Of a stretch of 64,000 bases of DNA, positions 34,141 to 44,307 are shown one piece after another. This stretch comes from Streptococcus suis (lineage in GTDB: Bacteria > Bacillota > Bacilli > Lactobacillales > Streptococcaceae). Positions within the stretch are counted from its first letter, which is position 1; every line of letters starts with the position of its first letter. The stretch covers positions 81,324 through 145,323 of the forward strand of contig NZ_POQQ01000060.1 in assembly GCF_002964575.1 (NCBI RefSeq), read 5' to 3'. The position numbers were made by a program, and so were the translations under genes. Below the pieces are notes generated by a model. That model was not told the DNA's origin and did not search any database. It saw only the letters and a program-made list of their open reading frames with translations.

Positions 34141-35847
34141 TTATTCTTCCTTTCCTTTCTGTGTTTCGTAAATTTCACGGTAAACGTCGTTTGTCGCTAC
34201 CAGCTCGGCGTGGGTACCTTGGCCGATCAGACGACCTTCGTCAAGAACCAAAATCTTATCAGCTTTGACAACAGAAGAAATCTTCTGGGCAACAATGACA
34301 GTGGTTGTCCCCTTCAAATCATGATTGAGAGCCTCTTGGACTAGTTTCTCAGACTTGGCATCCAGGGCAGAAGTCGAGTCATCCAAGACCAAAACCTTAG
34401 GCTCGCCAATCACCCCACGAGCAATGGACATCCGCTGCTTCTGACCACCAGAGAAGTTATTTCCACGCTCCTCCACCTGACTTTCGTAAGTGTCATCCAA
34501 ACGGTCGATAAATTCTTTGGCTTGTGCAATACCTGCGGCCCGCTCCAAACGTTGCAAATCAGCACCAGGTGCCCCTTGACGCAGGTTGTCTGCAATGGTT
34601 CCCGAGAAGAGAATAGCCTTTTGCAAGACAATCGATACCGTATCACGCAGGGTGTTCTTGCTGACTTCTCTCAAGTCCCGACCACCGATAGACACCGTTC
34701 CTTCTTGCGGGTCAAACAAACGCGGAATCAGTTGAGCAAGAGTGGATTTACCCGCACCTGTTGCACCAACCACACCGACCATTTGCCCTGGCTCAATCTC
34801 AAAGGAGATATTTTTCAAAGTCGGCTCTGTATCATGTGGATAGGTGAAGCTAACATTGTCAAAGACAATCTTACCAGTCAATTCTTCATCCGCCACATCC
34901 TTAAAGGTCATAGCAGGCTCCGTATCCAAGACCTCGCTGATCCGCTTAATAGAAATGGCAGCACGAGAAGCCTGCATGCCCATGAAGCTAGTCATGATGA
35001 TGGCAAACATGATTTGCATGAGGTAGCTCATAAAGGAAGTAAAGCCACCAACTGCTTCCATGTTGGTTTTCAACATCCCAGACACCAAGTAAAGCGATGC
35101 AAAAATCGCCATGTAAGAGATAAACATCATCAAGGGTTGCAAGATAGCAAAACCATAGCCGATAAAGAGATTGAGGTCCAAGAGTTCGTTGGATACCTCC
35201 TTGAATTTAGCGTATTGATTTTTCTCCTGAACAAAAGACTTGACCACACGGATTCCACGCAAATTTTCCTTGGCAATGCTGTTCATCTTGTCCATGAGGG
35301 ACTGGAATATCCCAAAACGTGGTCCCATCTGTCCCATGACAACTGCCATAATGGCCATAATCAAGACCACCATGAGAATAATCATCCACCAGAGTGCTGG
35401 CATGGTCCGCACCGCCATGATAAAGGCTCCGACAAACAGCAATGGAACCCGCATCAATACTGTGAAGAGCATCATGACAAGGTTCTGGATTTGATTGACA
35501 TCGTTAGTCATCCGAACAACCAAGTTCCCGGCGTTAAACTCTTCGATATTGGCATAAGAGAAGCTTTGGATCTTCCGAAAGGTCTTCTCACGAATATCCG
35601 CAGATACTCCCTGAGAAATCTTAGCTGCTGAAATGGTATTGACAAGCCCTGCCAAAAGACCAATTCCAGCAATAATCAGCAGTAATTTACCCACACGAAC
35701 AATTTCATCCTTATCATTGGCCAAGACTGCTGTCAAGACATCCTGCAGATAACTAGGTTGCATTAAGGTCGTTGCTACGACAATCGACGTCAGCAAGACC
35801 GATGCTAAGGCGTACCATTTATAGCGTAAAATGGCTTCTTTAAACAT
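34141..35847 (-). CDS. satA: ABC exporter subunit SatA
   Basis: A 568-residue half-transporter: six membrane helices, then an ATPase domain with Walker [10 protein letters not shown] and a canonical-like signature NFSGGQKQR. Walker B is followed by Asp instead of Glu ([12 protein letters not shown]). One degenerate and one complete catalytic site is the normal asymmetry of heterodimeric exporters such as LmrCD, BmrCD and PatAB. It overlaps satR by 8 nt and satB follows directly, so the three form one operon controlled by SatR. Confidence 0.86.
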   Translation of the reverse strand: MFKEAILRYKWYALASVLLTSIVVATTLMQPSYLQDVLTAVLANDKDEIVRVGKLLLIIAGIGLLAGLVNTISAAKISQGVSADIREKTFRKIQSFSYANIEEFNAGNLVVRMTNDVNQIQNLVMMLFTVLMRVPLLFVGAFIMAVRTMPALWWMIILMVVLIMAIMAVVMGQMGPRFGIFQSLMDKMNSIAKENLRGIRVVKSFVQEKNQYAKFKEVSNELLDLNLFIGYGFAILQPLMMFISYMAIFASLYLVSGMLKTNMEAVGGFTSFMSYLMQIMFAIIMTSFMGMQASRAAISIKRISEVLDTEPAMTFKDVADEELTGKIVFDNVSFTYPHDTEPTLKNISFEIEPGQMVGVVGATGAGKSTLAQLIPRLFDPQEGTVSIGGRDLREVSKNTLRDTVSIVLQKAILFSGTIADNLRQGAPGADLQRLERAAGIAQAKEFIDRLDDTYESQVEERGNNFSGGQKQRMSIARGVIGEPKVLVLDDSTSALDAKSEKLVQEALNHDLKGTTTVIVAQKISSVVKADKILVLDEGRLIGQGTHAELVATNDVYREIYETQKGKEE

Positions 35848-36277
35848 GTTTCTTCTCCTTATAGTGTTGAATATTTTCTTTTAATTGATTGGCTACTTGT
35901 CTAACCAAATCAAATTCTTCTTTTTGAATACCCCAAAATAGAGAATGGTGCATTTCTTTTAGGTGACAGATCTTACTCTGTCCTTTCTCCGTCAAAACCA
36001 ACTGCTTATAGCGTTTGTCTAGTTGAGAAGGCAAGACCTGAATAAAGTCATTTTTCTCCATTCTCTTGACCAAATTACTGGCAACCGATTTGGAAATCTT
36101 TAACTCCGCTTCAATGTCTTTGACAAAGGTTTCAAGGTCTGACCGTTCCGCGATGAAACGCAAGGCCCAGCCCTGTGGACCAGCCAGGTGCTCCACATCG
36201 TATTCTTTAGCAATGGTTTCACTGATTTGTTCAATCTGATTGAGCAAGTTCCGAAAATCTGCAATAGTATGTCCCAC
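35840..36277 (-). CDS. satR: MarR-family repressor SatR
   Basis: A 145-residue MarR-type winged-helix protein. The recognition part is [28 protein letters not shown] near residue 55, with a wing at [18 protein letters not shown]. It is the first gene of the satRAB operon; loss-of-function changes in this regulator are known to raise efflux in S. suis. No frameshift or stop is seen, so the operon should be repressed. Two palindromes overlap its promoter. Confidence 0.87.
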   Translation of the reverse strand: MGHTIADFRNLLNQIEQISETIAKEYDVEHLAGPQGWALRFIAERSDLETFVKDIEAELKISKSVASNLVKRMEKNDFIQVLPSQLDKRYKQLVLTEKGQSKICHLKEMHHSLFWGIQKEEFDLVRQVANQLKENIQHYKEKKHV

Positions 36278-36306
36278 GATAACTCCTTTCCTAGAATAAT
36301 TATCAT

Positions 36307-36342
36307 GAGAACTATTATAGTTCTCTTAGGAACTATTGTCAA
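36307..36342 (-). promoter_or_regulatory. satRAB promoter and double SatR operator
   Basis: TTGACA (36337-36342) and TATAAT (36314-36319), 17-nt spacer. A perfect 19-bp palindrome (GAGAACTA-TTA-TAGTTCTC, 36307-36325) covers the -10 box. A second one (ATAGTTC..GAACTAT, 36317-36336) fills the spacer and shares a half site with the first. Confidence 0.8.
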
Positions 36343-36456
36343 TGATTTCATCTCCAATTTTCTGAAAATGACACAGATTTTCAAACCGGTACCTACTGAT
36401 ATTTTTTTCCTTACAGTAATATTGGGCATGACTTGCAAGCTTTTATTTTTTGCTTA

Positions 36457-36465
36457 TGGTATAAT
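36457..36465 (+). promoter_or_regulatory. Extended -10 promoter of gpsA-galU
   Basis: TGG-TATAAT, 36 nt before ATG 36501; the best -35 match (TTGCAA) is at 21 nt, so the extended -10 probably carries the activity. Confidence 0.5.
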
Positions 36466-36500
36466 AGTAAATAAATTAACTCAACTAGAAAGGATTTTCT

Positions 36501-37517
36501 ATGACCAAACAAACTATTGCTATCTTGGGACCTGGTTCATGGGGGACTGCCCTGGCTCAGGTTCTCAACGATAACGGTCATACTGTCCGCATTTGGGGAA
36601 ATATTCCCGAACAGATTGACGAAATCAATGAACAGCATACCAATACCCGCTACTTCAAGGACATTGTCTTAGACGAAAATATCAAAGGTTACAAGGATTT
36701 GGCGGAAACTCTAGATGGAGTTGACGCTGTTCTCTTTGTTGTTCCAACCAAGGTGACCCGCCTGGTTGCCAAACAAGTTGCTCAAGCCCTTAAACACAAG
36801 GTTGTTGTCATGCATGCTTCCAAAGGGTTGGAACCAGATAGCCACAAACGCTTATCTGAAGTCTTGGAAGAAGAAATTCCTGCAGATCTCCGTTCAGAAA
36901 TCGTTGTGGTTTCTGGACCAAGCCATGCAGAAGAAACCATTGTCCGTGACTTGACCTTGATTTCAGCGGCCTCCAAAGACTTGGAAACAGCCAGCTATGT
37001 CCAAAACCTCTTCAGCAACCACTACTTCCGCCTCTATACCAACAATGATGTGATTGGGGTAGAAACGGCCGGTGCTCTAAAAAACATCATCGCTGTTGGT
37101 GCAGGTGCCCTTCACGGTCTTGGATTTGGCGATAATGCCAAGGCAGCTATTATCGCCCGTGGCTTGACTGAAATTACACGCCTTGGAGTTGCCATGGGGG
37201 CCAATCCCTTGACTTACAGTGGTCTGTCCGGTGTCGGTGACTTGATTGTTACAGGTACATCCGTTCACTCACGGAACTGGCGGGCTGGTGATTTGCTTGG
37301 CAAGGGTGAAAAACTGGAAGATATCGAAGCCAACATGGGCATGGTCATCGAAGGGATTTCTACCACCAAGGCAGCCTACGAATTAGCACAAGAATTGGGC
37401 GTTTATATGCCAATCACTCAAGCCATCTACAGCGTCATTTACCAAGGAACTAGCATCCAGGACGCTATCAAAGATATCATGTCCGGCGAATTCCGCCATG
37501 AGAATGAATGGTCTTAA
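36501..37517 (+). CDS. gpsA: Glycerol-3-phosphate dehydrogenase [NAD(P)+]
   Basis: A 338-residue cytosolic enzyme that reduces dihydroxyacetone phosphate to sn-glycerol-3-phosphate for phospholipids. The nucleotide-binding loop is [15 protein letters not shown] at the N-terminus; GPSHAEE near residue 140 and the catalytic-Lys region [14 protein letters not shown] near residue 190 are conserved. It is followed after 37 nt by galU, a common streptococcal pair for envelope precursors. Confidence 0.96.
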   Translation: MTKQTIAILGPGSWGTALAQVLNDNGHTVRIWGNIPEQIDEINEQHTNTRYFKDIVLDENIKGYKDLAETLDGVDAVLFVVPTKVTRLVAKQVAQALKHKVVVMHASKGLEPDSHKRLSEVLEEEIPADLRSEIVVVSGPSHAEETIVRDLTLISAASKDLETASYVQNLFSNHYFRLYTNNDVIGVETAGALKNIIAVGAGALHGLGFGDNAKAAIIARGLTEITRLGVAMGANPLTYSGLSGVGDLIVTGTSVHSRNWRAGDLLGKGEKLEDIEANMGMVIEGISTTKAAYELAQELGVYMPITQAIYSVIYQGTSIQDAIKDIMSGEFRHENEWS

Positions 37518-37554
37518 TAAAATAGTTATTATACAAATATAAGGAGATTGCACC

Positions 37555-38460
37555 ATGACAAAAAAAGTTAGAAAAGCTGTCATCCCAGCAGCTGGATTAG
37601 GGACTCGTTTCCTACCTGCTACTAAGGCGCTTGCCAAAGAGATGTTGCCGATTGTGGATAAGCCAACCCTTCAATTTATCTTTGAAGAAGCCCTTAAATC
37701 AGGTATTGAGGATATCTTGGTTGTAACCAATAAATCCAAACGTTCCATCGAAGACCACTTCGACTCAAACTTTGAATTGGAGTACAACCTCAAAGAAAAA
37801 GGAAAAAATGATCTCTTGAAATTGGTTGATGATGCGACAGCCATTCGCCTACACTTCATTCGCCAAAGCTATCCCAAAGGGTTGGGGGACGCAGTCTTGC
37901 AGGCCAAGGCCTTTGTTGGAAACGAGCCGTTCGTTGTTATGTTGGGCGATGACCTCATGGATATCACAGACGATACCGTTAAACCAATCACTAAACAACT
38001 GATTGAGGACTACGAAGCGACCCATGCGTCAACACTTGCAGTTATGCCAGTCCCTCATGAGGAAGTTTCTTCATACGGTGTCATTGCCCCGCATGGAGAA
38101 GGTATCAACGGCCTATACAGTGTGGAAACCTTTGTGGAAAAACCAAAACCAGAAGATGCACCGTCTGATTTGGCCATTATCGGGCGCTACTTGCTAACTC
38201 CTGAAATCTTCAAAATATTAGAAAATCAAGAACCAGGTGCAGGCAACGAAATTCAGTTGACAGATGCCATTGACACCCTCAACAAAACCCAGCGTGTATT
38301 TGCTCGTGAATTCACGGGAAAACGCTACGATGTCGGAGATAAATTTGGCTTTATGAAAACATCGATTGACTACGCCTTGACCCACCCACAAGTCAAAGAT
38401 GATGTGAAAGACTACATCATCGACCTTGCTAAACAATTCCAAACTGAAGAAGAAAAGTAA
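37555..38460 (+). CDS. galU: UTP-glucose-1-phosphate uridylyltransferase
   Basis: A 301-residue enzyme that makes UDP-glucose for capsule, glycolipid and teichoic-acid synthesis. Motifs: [30 protein letters not shown] (nucleotide binding, split by a strand), GDDLMD near residue 125, and [11 protein letters not shown] near residue 195. ATG 37555 follows AAGGAG. An ISL3-family element sits at its stop codon; the coding part is intact, but its native terminator now lies 1.4 kb away at 39871. Confidence 0.96.
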   Translation: MTKKVRKAVIPAAGLGTRFLPATKALAKEMLPIVDKPTLQFIFEEALKSGIEDILVVTNKSKRSIEDHFDSNFELEYNLKEKGKNDLLKLVDDATAIRLHFIRQSYPKGLGDAVLQAKAFVGNEPFVVMLGDDLMDITDDTVKPITKQLIEDYEATHASTLAVMPVPHEEVSSYGVIAPHGEGINGLYSVETFVEKPKPEDAPSDLAIIGRYLLTPEIFKILENQEPGAGNEIQLTDAIDTLNKTQRVFAREFTGKRYDVGDKFGFMKTSIDYALTHPQVKDDVKDYIIDLAKQFQTEEEK

Positions 38461-38464
38461 AAAA

Positions 38465-39868
38465 GGCTCTTTGTCAACTGTAGTGGGTAGACGAAAAGCT
38501 AACACCTAGAGAGGACGAAATTCGTTCTCTCATTTTTGATGTTTAAAGCAATATATATCTTGGTTTTAAAGTCCGTAAAGTTCCTAAAGCCGAACGCTTG
38601 CCTCTTGATGTCTTTGATGAGTTTATTGGTCGCTTCCAGCTTAGCGTTGGAATATGGAAGCTCCATGGCGTTCGTGATGTACGTTTTATACTTTAGAAAA
38701 GTTTTAAAAACAGGATTGACAAGATCCAAATTGTCTTCCAGAAGCTCGAAGAAATATTTCGAGTTCATCTCTTGGAAATGGAAGAGAAGGATCTGATAGA
38801 GTTCGTAATAGAATTTCAGTTCCTTAGAGAACTTCAATGTCTTCTGGACAACCTCTCTCGGTGTTACTGTTTGCCCAAAAGTGCGAGAAAAGAAGCGATT
38901 CAGAGACAGTTTTCGACTATCTTTTTGGAGAATACGCCAGTGATTTTTCATGGATCGATAAGGTAGGGAACGCGTATCGAAAGTCTTCATAATATCAATT
39001 CTAGTCGTCATCATAGCACAGCTGAGGTGTTGGATAATGCGAAATCTATCAAGAACAATTTTCGCATTTGGAAATAACTGTTTGATGATAGGAATATAGC
39101 TCCCCGACATGTCTACCGTCACGACTTTGACAGTCTCTCTAACCGCCCTAGGATACTTGTAGAAATAGTTCTTTATGGTTGCTTGGCGGTTATTCTCTAG
39201 AATGGTCACAATGTGTCTCGTCTCAAAATCCTGAGCAATAAAGGCGAGTTTTCCCTTGTTCCGACTAAATTCATCCCAGCTCAAGACTTTTGGTAATGTC
39301 GTAAAATCATGCTCAAATTGAAACTGAGCCAGTTTCCTCTGGACGACCGATACGGAGATATGTAATCTCCTAGCGATGGCTATATTGGTCATGTTTTCTG
39401 TATGGAGTTGTGTCACTTTGTCCCAAATAGGTTGGGAAATCTGACAGTTTTTCTTGACTAGAGCTGTCTCAGCTACAGTCACTTTTTGGCAAGATTTGCA
39501 TTGAAACCGTCGTTTCTTAAGCAAGAGGAGGGTCGGAAAGCCCTGGCAATCCAAAATCGGAATCTTTGACGACTTTTGAAAATCGTACTTGATACACTTC
39601 CCTTGGCAATGAGGACAGCTAGGGCTGTCATAATCCAGCCTTGCCCGAATTTCCAGATGGGTCTGATGTTTTAAAACGAAGAGAATTTTGATGTTTTTGT
39701 CTTTGATTCCGATTAGTTCTGTGGTATGATAAAGCTGTTCCATATGAACCCTTTCTAATGAGTTGTTTAGTCGCTTTTCATTATAGGTCATATGGGACTT
39801 TTTTTCTACACTTAAAATGGCTCCATAAACTCTACAGTGGATTTACCCACTACAGAAATTATAGAGCC
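38465..39868 (-). mobile_element. ISL3-family insertion sequence, complete
   Basis: 1404 bp with imperfect 25-bp terminal inverted repeats (GGCTCT...CTGTAGTGGGTA at both ends, 19 of 25 positions equal) and an 8-bp target duplication GTAAAAAA at 38457-38464 and 39869-39876. The duplication includes the galU stop codon. Both ends and the transposase are intact, so the element may be active. ISL3 elements typically make 8-bp duplications. Confidence 0.92.
38499..39743 (-). CDS. ISL3-family transposase
   Basis: A 414-residue DDE transposase. The N-terminal zinc-binding pairs are visible (SCPHCQGK near residue 40 and CKSCQK near residue 85), followed by a helix-turn-helix (NIAIARRLHISVSVVQRKL) and the catalytic domain (SWDEFSRNKG and VDMSGSYIPIIK with two of the acidic residues). 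ATG 39743 is preceded by AAAGG. It fills most of the insertion sequence and shows no stop or frameshift. Confidence 0.93.
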   Translation of the reverse strand: MEQLYHTTELIGIKDKNIKILFVLKHQTHLEIRARLDYDSPSCPHCQGKCIKYDFQKSSKIPILDCQGFPTLLLLKKRRFQCKSCQKVTVAETALVKKNCQISQPIWDKVTQLHTENMTNIAIARRLHISVSVVQRKLAQFQFEHDFTTLPKVLSWDEFSRNKGKLAFIAQDFETRHIVTILENNRQATIKNYFYKYPRAVRETVKVVTVDMSGSYIPIIKQLFPNAKIVLDRFRIIQHLSCAMMTTRIDIMKTFDTRSLPYRSMKNHWRILQKDSRKLSLNRFFSRTFGQTVTPREVVQKTLKFSKELKFYYELYQILLFHFQEMNSKYFFELLEDNLDLVNPVFKTFLKYKTYITNAMELPYSNAKLEATNKLIKDIKRQAFGFRNFTDFKTKIYIALNIKNERTNFVLSRC

Positions 39869-39870
39869 GT

Positions 39871-39896
39871 AAAAAACTAGCAACCGCTAGTTTTTT
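39871..39896. terminator. Native galU terminator, displaced by the insertion
   Basis: An 11-bp perfect stem (AAAAAACTAGC with its complement) and AACC loop; T or A runs on both sides make it bidirectional. Originally about 0-10 nt past galU; now it also ends the rhomboid gene transcript. Confidence 0.85.
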
Positions 39897-39897
39897 C

Positions 39898-40575
39898 TTA
39901 TATCACATAAAATATACCTAATAATAGGGCGATCAGACCCAGATAACCAATGAAACTGTAGAAGATCTGTTTTCCTGTAAAAAGATCTTTTTCTACAAGA
40001 GGCGGAAGGAACATCACAACCAAGCAACCTCCAACAGCTCCTCCAATATGCCCAGCCATGCTAATGGTTGGATTGAAAAGACCTAGAACTAGGTTGAGCC
40101 CCAAAAGAACCATGTAGCGTTGACCAAGAACTTGCAGATAGGGGCTGCGGCTAAATTTCCTCAAGAGTGCCATAGCTGCAAAAAGACCAAAGAGAGAGGT
40201 CGATGCACCTGCCCCAACTACGTCTGGTGTAAAGAAGAGGACGAAGAGATTTCCCATTATCCCAGACAAGAGATAGAGGAGAAAGAAGCGCCGTGCTCCA
40301 AATAGTCCTTCTAATTGATAACCCAAACCAAGCAAGGTAATGCTGTTAAAGATAAAATGTTCCCAACCAATGTGGACAAAGATGGGGGAAATCAAGCGCC
40401 ACAACTGAGTTGGATCATAACGTACCACTTGGCCATACATGCCACCAAACTCAAAAATCGTATAGGCTGCCGTCGTCTGCCCAAAGCGAAATATCTGTAT
40501 CAAAAGAAAAACAAGAGCCGTAACCGCCAACAAGGCATTGGTCACAGGGTAGCGCTTATCAAAAAAGTTCTTCAA
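39898..40575 (-). CDS. Rhomboid-family intramembrane serine protease
   Basis: A 225-residue membrane protein with about seven helices. The rhomboid catalytic pair is visible: Ser in GAGASTSLFGLFAAM near residue 126 and His in MAGHIGGAVGG near residue 175; the WEHFIFNSITLLGLG helix near residue 70 holds the conserved HxxxN. It cleaves membrane proteins inside the bilayer; substrates here are unknown. Its start overlaps the cyclo-ligase gene by 17 nt, as in other streptococci. Confidence 0.9.
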   Translation of the reverse strand: MKNFFDKRYPVTNALLAVTALVFLLIQIFRFGQTTAAYTIFEFGGMYGQVVRYDPTQLWRLISPIFVHIGWEHFIFNSITLLGLGYQLEGLFGARRFFLLYLLSGIMGNLFVLFFTPDVVGAGASTSLFGLFAAMALLRKFSRSPYLQVLGQRYMVLLGLNLVLGLFNPTISMAGHIGGAVGGCLVVMFLPPLVEKDLFTGKQIFYSFIGYLGLIALLLGIFYVI

Positions 40576-41101
40576 AAATCAACAACTCCTTTACTGGAAT
40601 ATCAAATACATCTGGTTCGAAATCATAGACTTGAAAGTCTGCCAAGGTCGATACCGTTTTCCCCTGATAATCTGCTAGGTAGCGATCATAAAAACCACCT
40701 CCATAGCCCACTCGAAAACCCGCATGGTTCCAAGCTAAACCGGGCACATGGATCAACTTAACCACAGACTTATCCACAGGCTGTGAATAAGTCCCAGGTT
40801 CCCAAACTCCAAACCTAGATTTCACCAAATCATCAGGATTATATTCTACAAAATCCATGCGCCCTTGTGAATAGGTCTTAGGGATGAAAATCTGCTTTCC
40901 ATCCTTTTGAGCCTGTTCAATCAAGTAAGAGGTATCAAACTCATGGGGCATGGAAAGGTAGGTACCAAGCGACTTTGCGCTCTGATAGGCCGCAGAAGCA
41001 AGGAGGCGTTCCGTTAGCTGCTGGCTCCACTTGGCTCTCTGACTGCTTGTCAATCCTTTCAAGCTCTGCAAGGCTTCTCGTCGAATACTGGATTTATCCA
41101 C
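40559..41101 (-). CDS. 5-formyltetrahydrofolate cyclo-ligase
   Basis: A 180-residue enzyme that converts 5-formyl-THF to 5,10-methenyl-THF using ATP, returning the storage folate to one-carbon metabolism. Typical segments are RREALQSLKGL at the start, VPGLAWNHAGFRVGYGGGFYDRYL near residue 120 (ATP/Mg site), and a C-terminal strand. The start is GTG 41101, with AAGGAG upstream. It is co-translated with the rhomboid gene. Confidence 0.92.
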   Translation of the reverse strand: MDKSSIRREALQSLKGLTSSQRAKWSQQLTERLLASAAYQSAKSLGTYLSMPHEFDTSYLIEQAQKDGKQIFIPKTYSQGRMDFVEYNPDDLVKSRFGVWEPGTYSQPVDKSVVKLIHVPGLAWNHAGFRVGYGGGFYDRYLADYQGKTVSTLADFQVYDFEPDVFDIPVKELLIFEELF

Positions 41102-41142
41102 AGAAACTCCTTTTCTTTCAGAAAAAGACTGGAAAACCCAGT

Positions 41143-42270
41143 CTAGTTTGCTTTCATTTTCAAAAAATCGCTCAACTTATCCACAGCAAAGGGAAGCACT
41201 TCCTCTTTGGGGCTGAGACGAGGATTGTGAAGGGGATAAGGCGTATCCACACCCAACCAAAACATAACACCCGGCACCTTATTGAGCAGGTAGCCAAAGT
41301 CCTCACCCGTCATGGCAGGTGGACAGTCAATCATCTCTACACCATCAAGACCACCAAAGTAGGTCATGAGTTCATCCGCCAATTGAGGATTATTTTCCAC
41401 AGGCAGATAGCCGCTTGGATTAAGCTCGATGTCCAGGTCCACTCCAAAGGACAGGGCAATTCCCTCTGCCACTTCCCGCACCCGTTTTTGCACCAATAGG
41501 CTCATACTCTGGGTCAAAGCCCGAATGGTGCCATGCAAGAAGGCAGTTTCCGCAATGACATTATTGGTCGTGCCCGCGTGCATGGAGCCGAAGGTTACCA
41601 CAGCCCCCTCAATCGGATCAACGTTACGGCTGACCACCGACTGCACCTGAGTCACAAAGTAGCTGGCTGCCACCAAGGCGTCATTAGCGGTATGGGGAAA
41701 TGCTGCGTGGCCACCTTTTCCTGTAAACCGTATCTTGACTTCACAGGTCCCAGCAAAAAGGGTCGCACGGTTGGTGGCCATTTGACCGACTTTTAGGTCC
41801 GGTCGGACATGGAGCCCATAAAATTCATCTGGCAACCAATCTCCAAAAGCTCCCGCTTCATACATGAGCATGCCACCTGCTAGATTTTCCTCCGCAGGCT
41901 GAAAGAGGAAGAGAAGGTTGTTTCTTGGTTGCTGCTCTGCCATTTTCTCCAAAAGCCCCAAGGCAATGGTCATGTGGAAATCATGTCCGCAGGCGTGCAT
42001 CCTGTCTGGGTGGAGGGACTTGAAGTCCAGGTCCGTTTCTTCCACGATCGGAAGACCGTCAATATCCGCCCGCCAGCCAATCGTTTTTTCAGGAGCAGAA
42101 CCTGTCAGATAGACTAGGATACCTGTCTTCCAAGTGCGGACTTGGGCAAAGGTACAATCTTGCAGTAAACCTTCAATAGTTTCCATAAGAAAGGCGTGGG
42201 TCTTGAACTCCTCCATGCCCAGCTCTGGAATCTGGTGGAGGGCCCGGCGTGTCGCAATCAAATCTAGCAT
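41143..42270 (-). CDS. N-acetyldiaminopimelate deacetylase (M20 family)
   Basis: A 375-residue metallopeptidase-fold enzyme that removes acetate from N-acetyl-LL-diaminopimelate in the acetyl branch of the lysine/DAP pathway. Zinc-site segments: [10 protein letters not shown] near residue 65, HACGHDFHM near residue 92, [10 protein letters not shown] near residue 125, and a C-terminal HNPRLSPKE. It lies 9 nt after dapH, which makes the substrate's acetylated precursor, and this supports the function over general aminoacylase activity. Confidence 0.9.
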   Translation of the reverse strand: MLDLIATRRALHQIPELGMEEFKTHAFLMETIEGLLQDCTFAQVRTWKTGILVYLTGSAPEKTIGWRADIDGLPIVEETDLDFKSLHPDRMHACGHDFHMTIALGLLEKMAEQQPRNNLLFLFQPAEENLAGGMLMYEAGAFGDWLPDEFYGLHVRPDLKVGQMATNRATLFAGTCEVKIRFTGKGGHAAFPHTANDALVAASYFVTQVQSVVSRNVDPIEGAVVTFGSMHAGTTNNVIAETAFLHGTIRALTQSMSLLVQKRVREVAEGIALSFGVDLDIELNPSGYLPVENNPQLADELMTYFGGLDGVEMIDCPPAMTGEDFGYLLNKVPGVMFWLGVDTPYPLHNPRLSPKEEVLPFAVDKLSDFLKMKAN

Positions 42271-42279
42271 AGCTACCTC

Positions 42280-42978
42280 TTAGAGTGTCCGCAAAGCCTC
42301 TTCCAAGGCTGTTTTTTGTTGGGTTTGAGCGTCGATTTCCTTGATGATGCGGGCTGGTACACCTGCCACCACGACGTTTTCAGGGACGTCTTGAGTTACA
42401 ATAGCACCGGCTGCCACAACAGAGCCGCTACCGATTTGCACACCCTCGATGACAACAGCATTGGCACCGACCAAGACATTGTCACCAACGCGAACTGGCT
42501 CGGCAGACGCTGGCTCGATGACACCCGCAAGGACCGCACCAGCACCGATGTGGCTGTTTTTACCAACCGTCGCACGTCCGCCCAAAATCGCACCCATGTC
42601 GATCATGGTACCTGGACCGATTTCCGCACCGATGTTGATCACCGCTCCCATCATGATAACAGCATTGTCGCCGATGGTCACTTGGTCACGAATAATGGCA
42701 CCTGGCTCGATACGAGCGTTAATGTTACGTTTGTCAAGCAAAGGCACAGCTGAATTGCGGCCGTCTTGTTCTACAACGTAGTCCACATTTTCAGTCAAGT
42801 TTGCCAAGAGTGGCTCAACGTCCTTCCAGTCACCGAAGAGGACATTGCCAAGCTTTGTCACTTCAGCAGGAACAGGACCTGCCAATTCTCCTTCAAAGGT
42901 CACTTTAACAGTTGTCTTTTTCACAGCATTACCGATAAAAGCAATGATTTCTTGTGCAGTCATTTTTTGTGCAGTCAT
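42280..42978 (-). CDS. dapH: Tetrahydrodipicolinate N-acetyltransferase
   Basis: A 232-residue left-handed beta-helix acetyltransferase with hexapeptide repeats from about residue 88 ([22 protein letters not shown]...). It acetylates tetrahydrodipicolinate using acetyl-CoA. The start region is a perfect 12-nt tandem duplication (ATGACTGCACAA twice, 15 nt apart), giving ATG 42978 and ATG 42963 in frame; either may be used. It forms an operon with the deacetylase gene. Confidence 0.93.
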   Translation of the reverse strand: MTAQKMTAQEIIAFIGNAVKKTTVKVTFEGELAGPVPAEVTKLGNVLFGDWKDVEPLLANLTENVDYVVEQDGRNSAVPLLDKRNINARIEPGAIIRDQVTIGDNAVIMMGAVINIGAEIGPGTMIDMGAILGGRATVGKNSHIGAGAVLAGVIEPASAEPVRVGDNVLVGANAVVIEGVQIGSGSVVAAGAIVTQDVPENVVVAGVPARIIKEIDAQTQQKTALEEALRTL

Positions 42979-43048
42979 AATGATTCCAATCTAAAAATAA
43001 TATTTTTACTATTATATCAAAATTTTCTGAAAATTTGATGATGAAAAA

Positions 43049-43080
43049 CAAAAAAATTAGAAGTTCTACCTCCTAATTTT
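43049..43080 (-). terminator. Terminator of the phosphatase gene
   Basis: AAAATTAG/CTAATTTT stem and T run on the minus strand, 12 nt past the stop at 43092. Confidence 0.7.
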
Positions 43081-43091
43081 CATGTATTATT

Positions 43092-43832
43092 TTAATCTTC
43101 AATTTCTTTTCTGGGATTAACAGCCCCAACGATATAATCTTGAACTAAACCTGTGTCATCTAGTACAATTCCGTGGAGAACTCCGCCGTAAACAGCTCCA
43201 CCATCAATCCCCATTTTCCCATCTGAACTGGTCCAGATTTGGCTAATGCGGAGCTTTGTTTGATAGAGGTTATAAACAGGAGTATGCCCAAAGACAATCA
43301 TCTTCCCTGTGGTATTTTCAGCCTCATGGAAAGGAGTTCTAAGCCAGACTTTATCATGATTGCTGGTTTCGCGCCAGTCCGGTAAGGTCAAGTCCACACC
43401 AGCATGTACAAAGATATATCCTTCTGTTTCCAGATGATAGGGACAAGATGTGACAAAATCAATCAGGTCCCCATATTGTTCCATCACTGCATTAGCATCT
43501 ACCAATCCATCTACAGGAGCATCCAAGGGACGACCAAGAAGAGAGTTAATCGTCGTATCGCCACCATTTCTCCGATAGTGGTCATAGCGGTCAACCGGAT
43601 CACGTAACCAAGCCAGAAACATCCGTTCATGATTGCCCGTTAAGCAAATCGCGCCCTTTTCCCGCACCAAGCTCCAGACCAATTCCAAACAAGCTTTGGA
43701 ATTTTCCCCGCGATCAATCAAGTCACCCAGAAAAATCAGCTGTTGTCGCTCTTCATTCCATTTCTTTAAAATATCAAGCAGGAGTTCAAACTTACCATGA
43801 ACATCTCCTACTACAAAAAATTCTTTTTTCAT
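43092..43832 (-). CDS. Calcineurin-like metallophosphatase (PrpE/Ser-Thr phosphatase or Ap4A hydrolase type)
   Basis: A 246-residue dinuclear metallophosphoesterase with the full motif set GDVHGKFELL, GDLIDRG and GNHERM at residues 8-70, then the later HAGVD and GHTP. The family includes protein phosphatases and bis-5'-nucleosyl tetraphosphatases; the substrate cannot be fixed here. There is no ribosome binding site; TGG-TAGAAT (43840-43845) ends 7 nt before ATG 43832, so the mRNA is probably leaderless or nearly so. Confidence 0.85.
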   Translation of the reverse strand: MKKEFFVVGDVHGKFELLLDILKKWNEERQQLIFLGDLIDRGENSKACLELVWSLVREKGAICLTGNHERMFLAWLRDPVDRYDHYRRNGGDTTINSLLGRPLDAPVDGLVDANAVMEQYGDLIDFVTSCPYHLETEGYIFVHAGVDLTLPDWRETSNHDKVWLRTPFHEAENTTGKMIVFGHTPVYNLYQTKLRISQIWTSSDGKMGIDGGAVYGGVLHGIVLDDTGLVQDYIVGAVNPRKEIED

Positions 43833-43860
43833 AGAAAATATTCTACCATATTTCTAATGG

Positions 43861-43899
43861 AAAGAAAAACTGACCGTTTTCCGATCAGTTTTTCTTTTT
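43861..43899 (-). terminator. Terminator of the sorbitol operon
   Basis: A 13-bp stem (AAAGAAAAACTGA with its complement) with T runs, 8 nt past the stop of the IIA gene. Confidence 0.85.
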
Positions 43900-43906
43900 A
43901 AGTCAT

Positions 43907-44272
43907 TCAAGCAAATATTTGAACCAAGCTATTCAACTGTACAACTGGGGAAATGGCTGTAGAAACATGAAGAGTTCCAGGTAAGGTCCCTTCTGTCGAG
44001 CCATCAAATGCAATGGTGATATGACCTAGAGCTGAAAGGTTTTGCTCTACGACAGAACCAACTGCTGTAATGGGATACTCCACACCGTCAATGACCAAGC
44101 GCCCACCAACTTGGATAGAACCTGACAAATCCTTGTTGCTAATCTTGTAGCAGTAATCTGCCAAATCGATTGGTGCTTCCATGCCAAACAAAATCAGCAT
44201 GTTCGCCTCTGCAATCATTTCTGGAGCTTGGGCTCCGATACTTACAATAGTTGCTTCAAAAATTTTTGTCAT
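43907..44272 (-). CDS. srlB: PTS sorbitol IIA component
   Basis: A 121-residue glucitol/sorbitol-class IIA protein (PTSIIA_gutA). It takes the phosphate from HPr and passes it to IIB. The segment GQAPEMIAEANMLILFGMEAP and the strand ALGHITIAFDGSTEG match the family. It is the last gene of the six-gene sorbitol operon. Confidence 0.92.
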   Translation of the reverse strand: MTKIFEATIVSIGAQAPEMIAEANMLILFGMEAPIDLADYCYKISNKDLSGSIQVGGRLVIDGVEYPITAVGSVVEQNLSALGHITIAFDGSTEGTLPGTLHVSTAISPVVQLNSLVQIFA

Positions 44273-44307
44273 TCTTCTATCCTATCCTATTCAATAAAAA
44301 TTTTTGC

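Noticed and set aside
34522..35631. 369-codon plus-strand frame opposite satA
   Set aside because: Low-complexity, His-rich product with no family resemblance and no ribosome binding site; it is a reverse-strand shadow of the well-supported satA gene.
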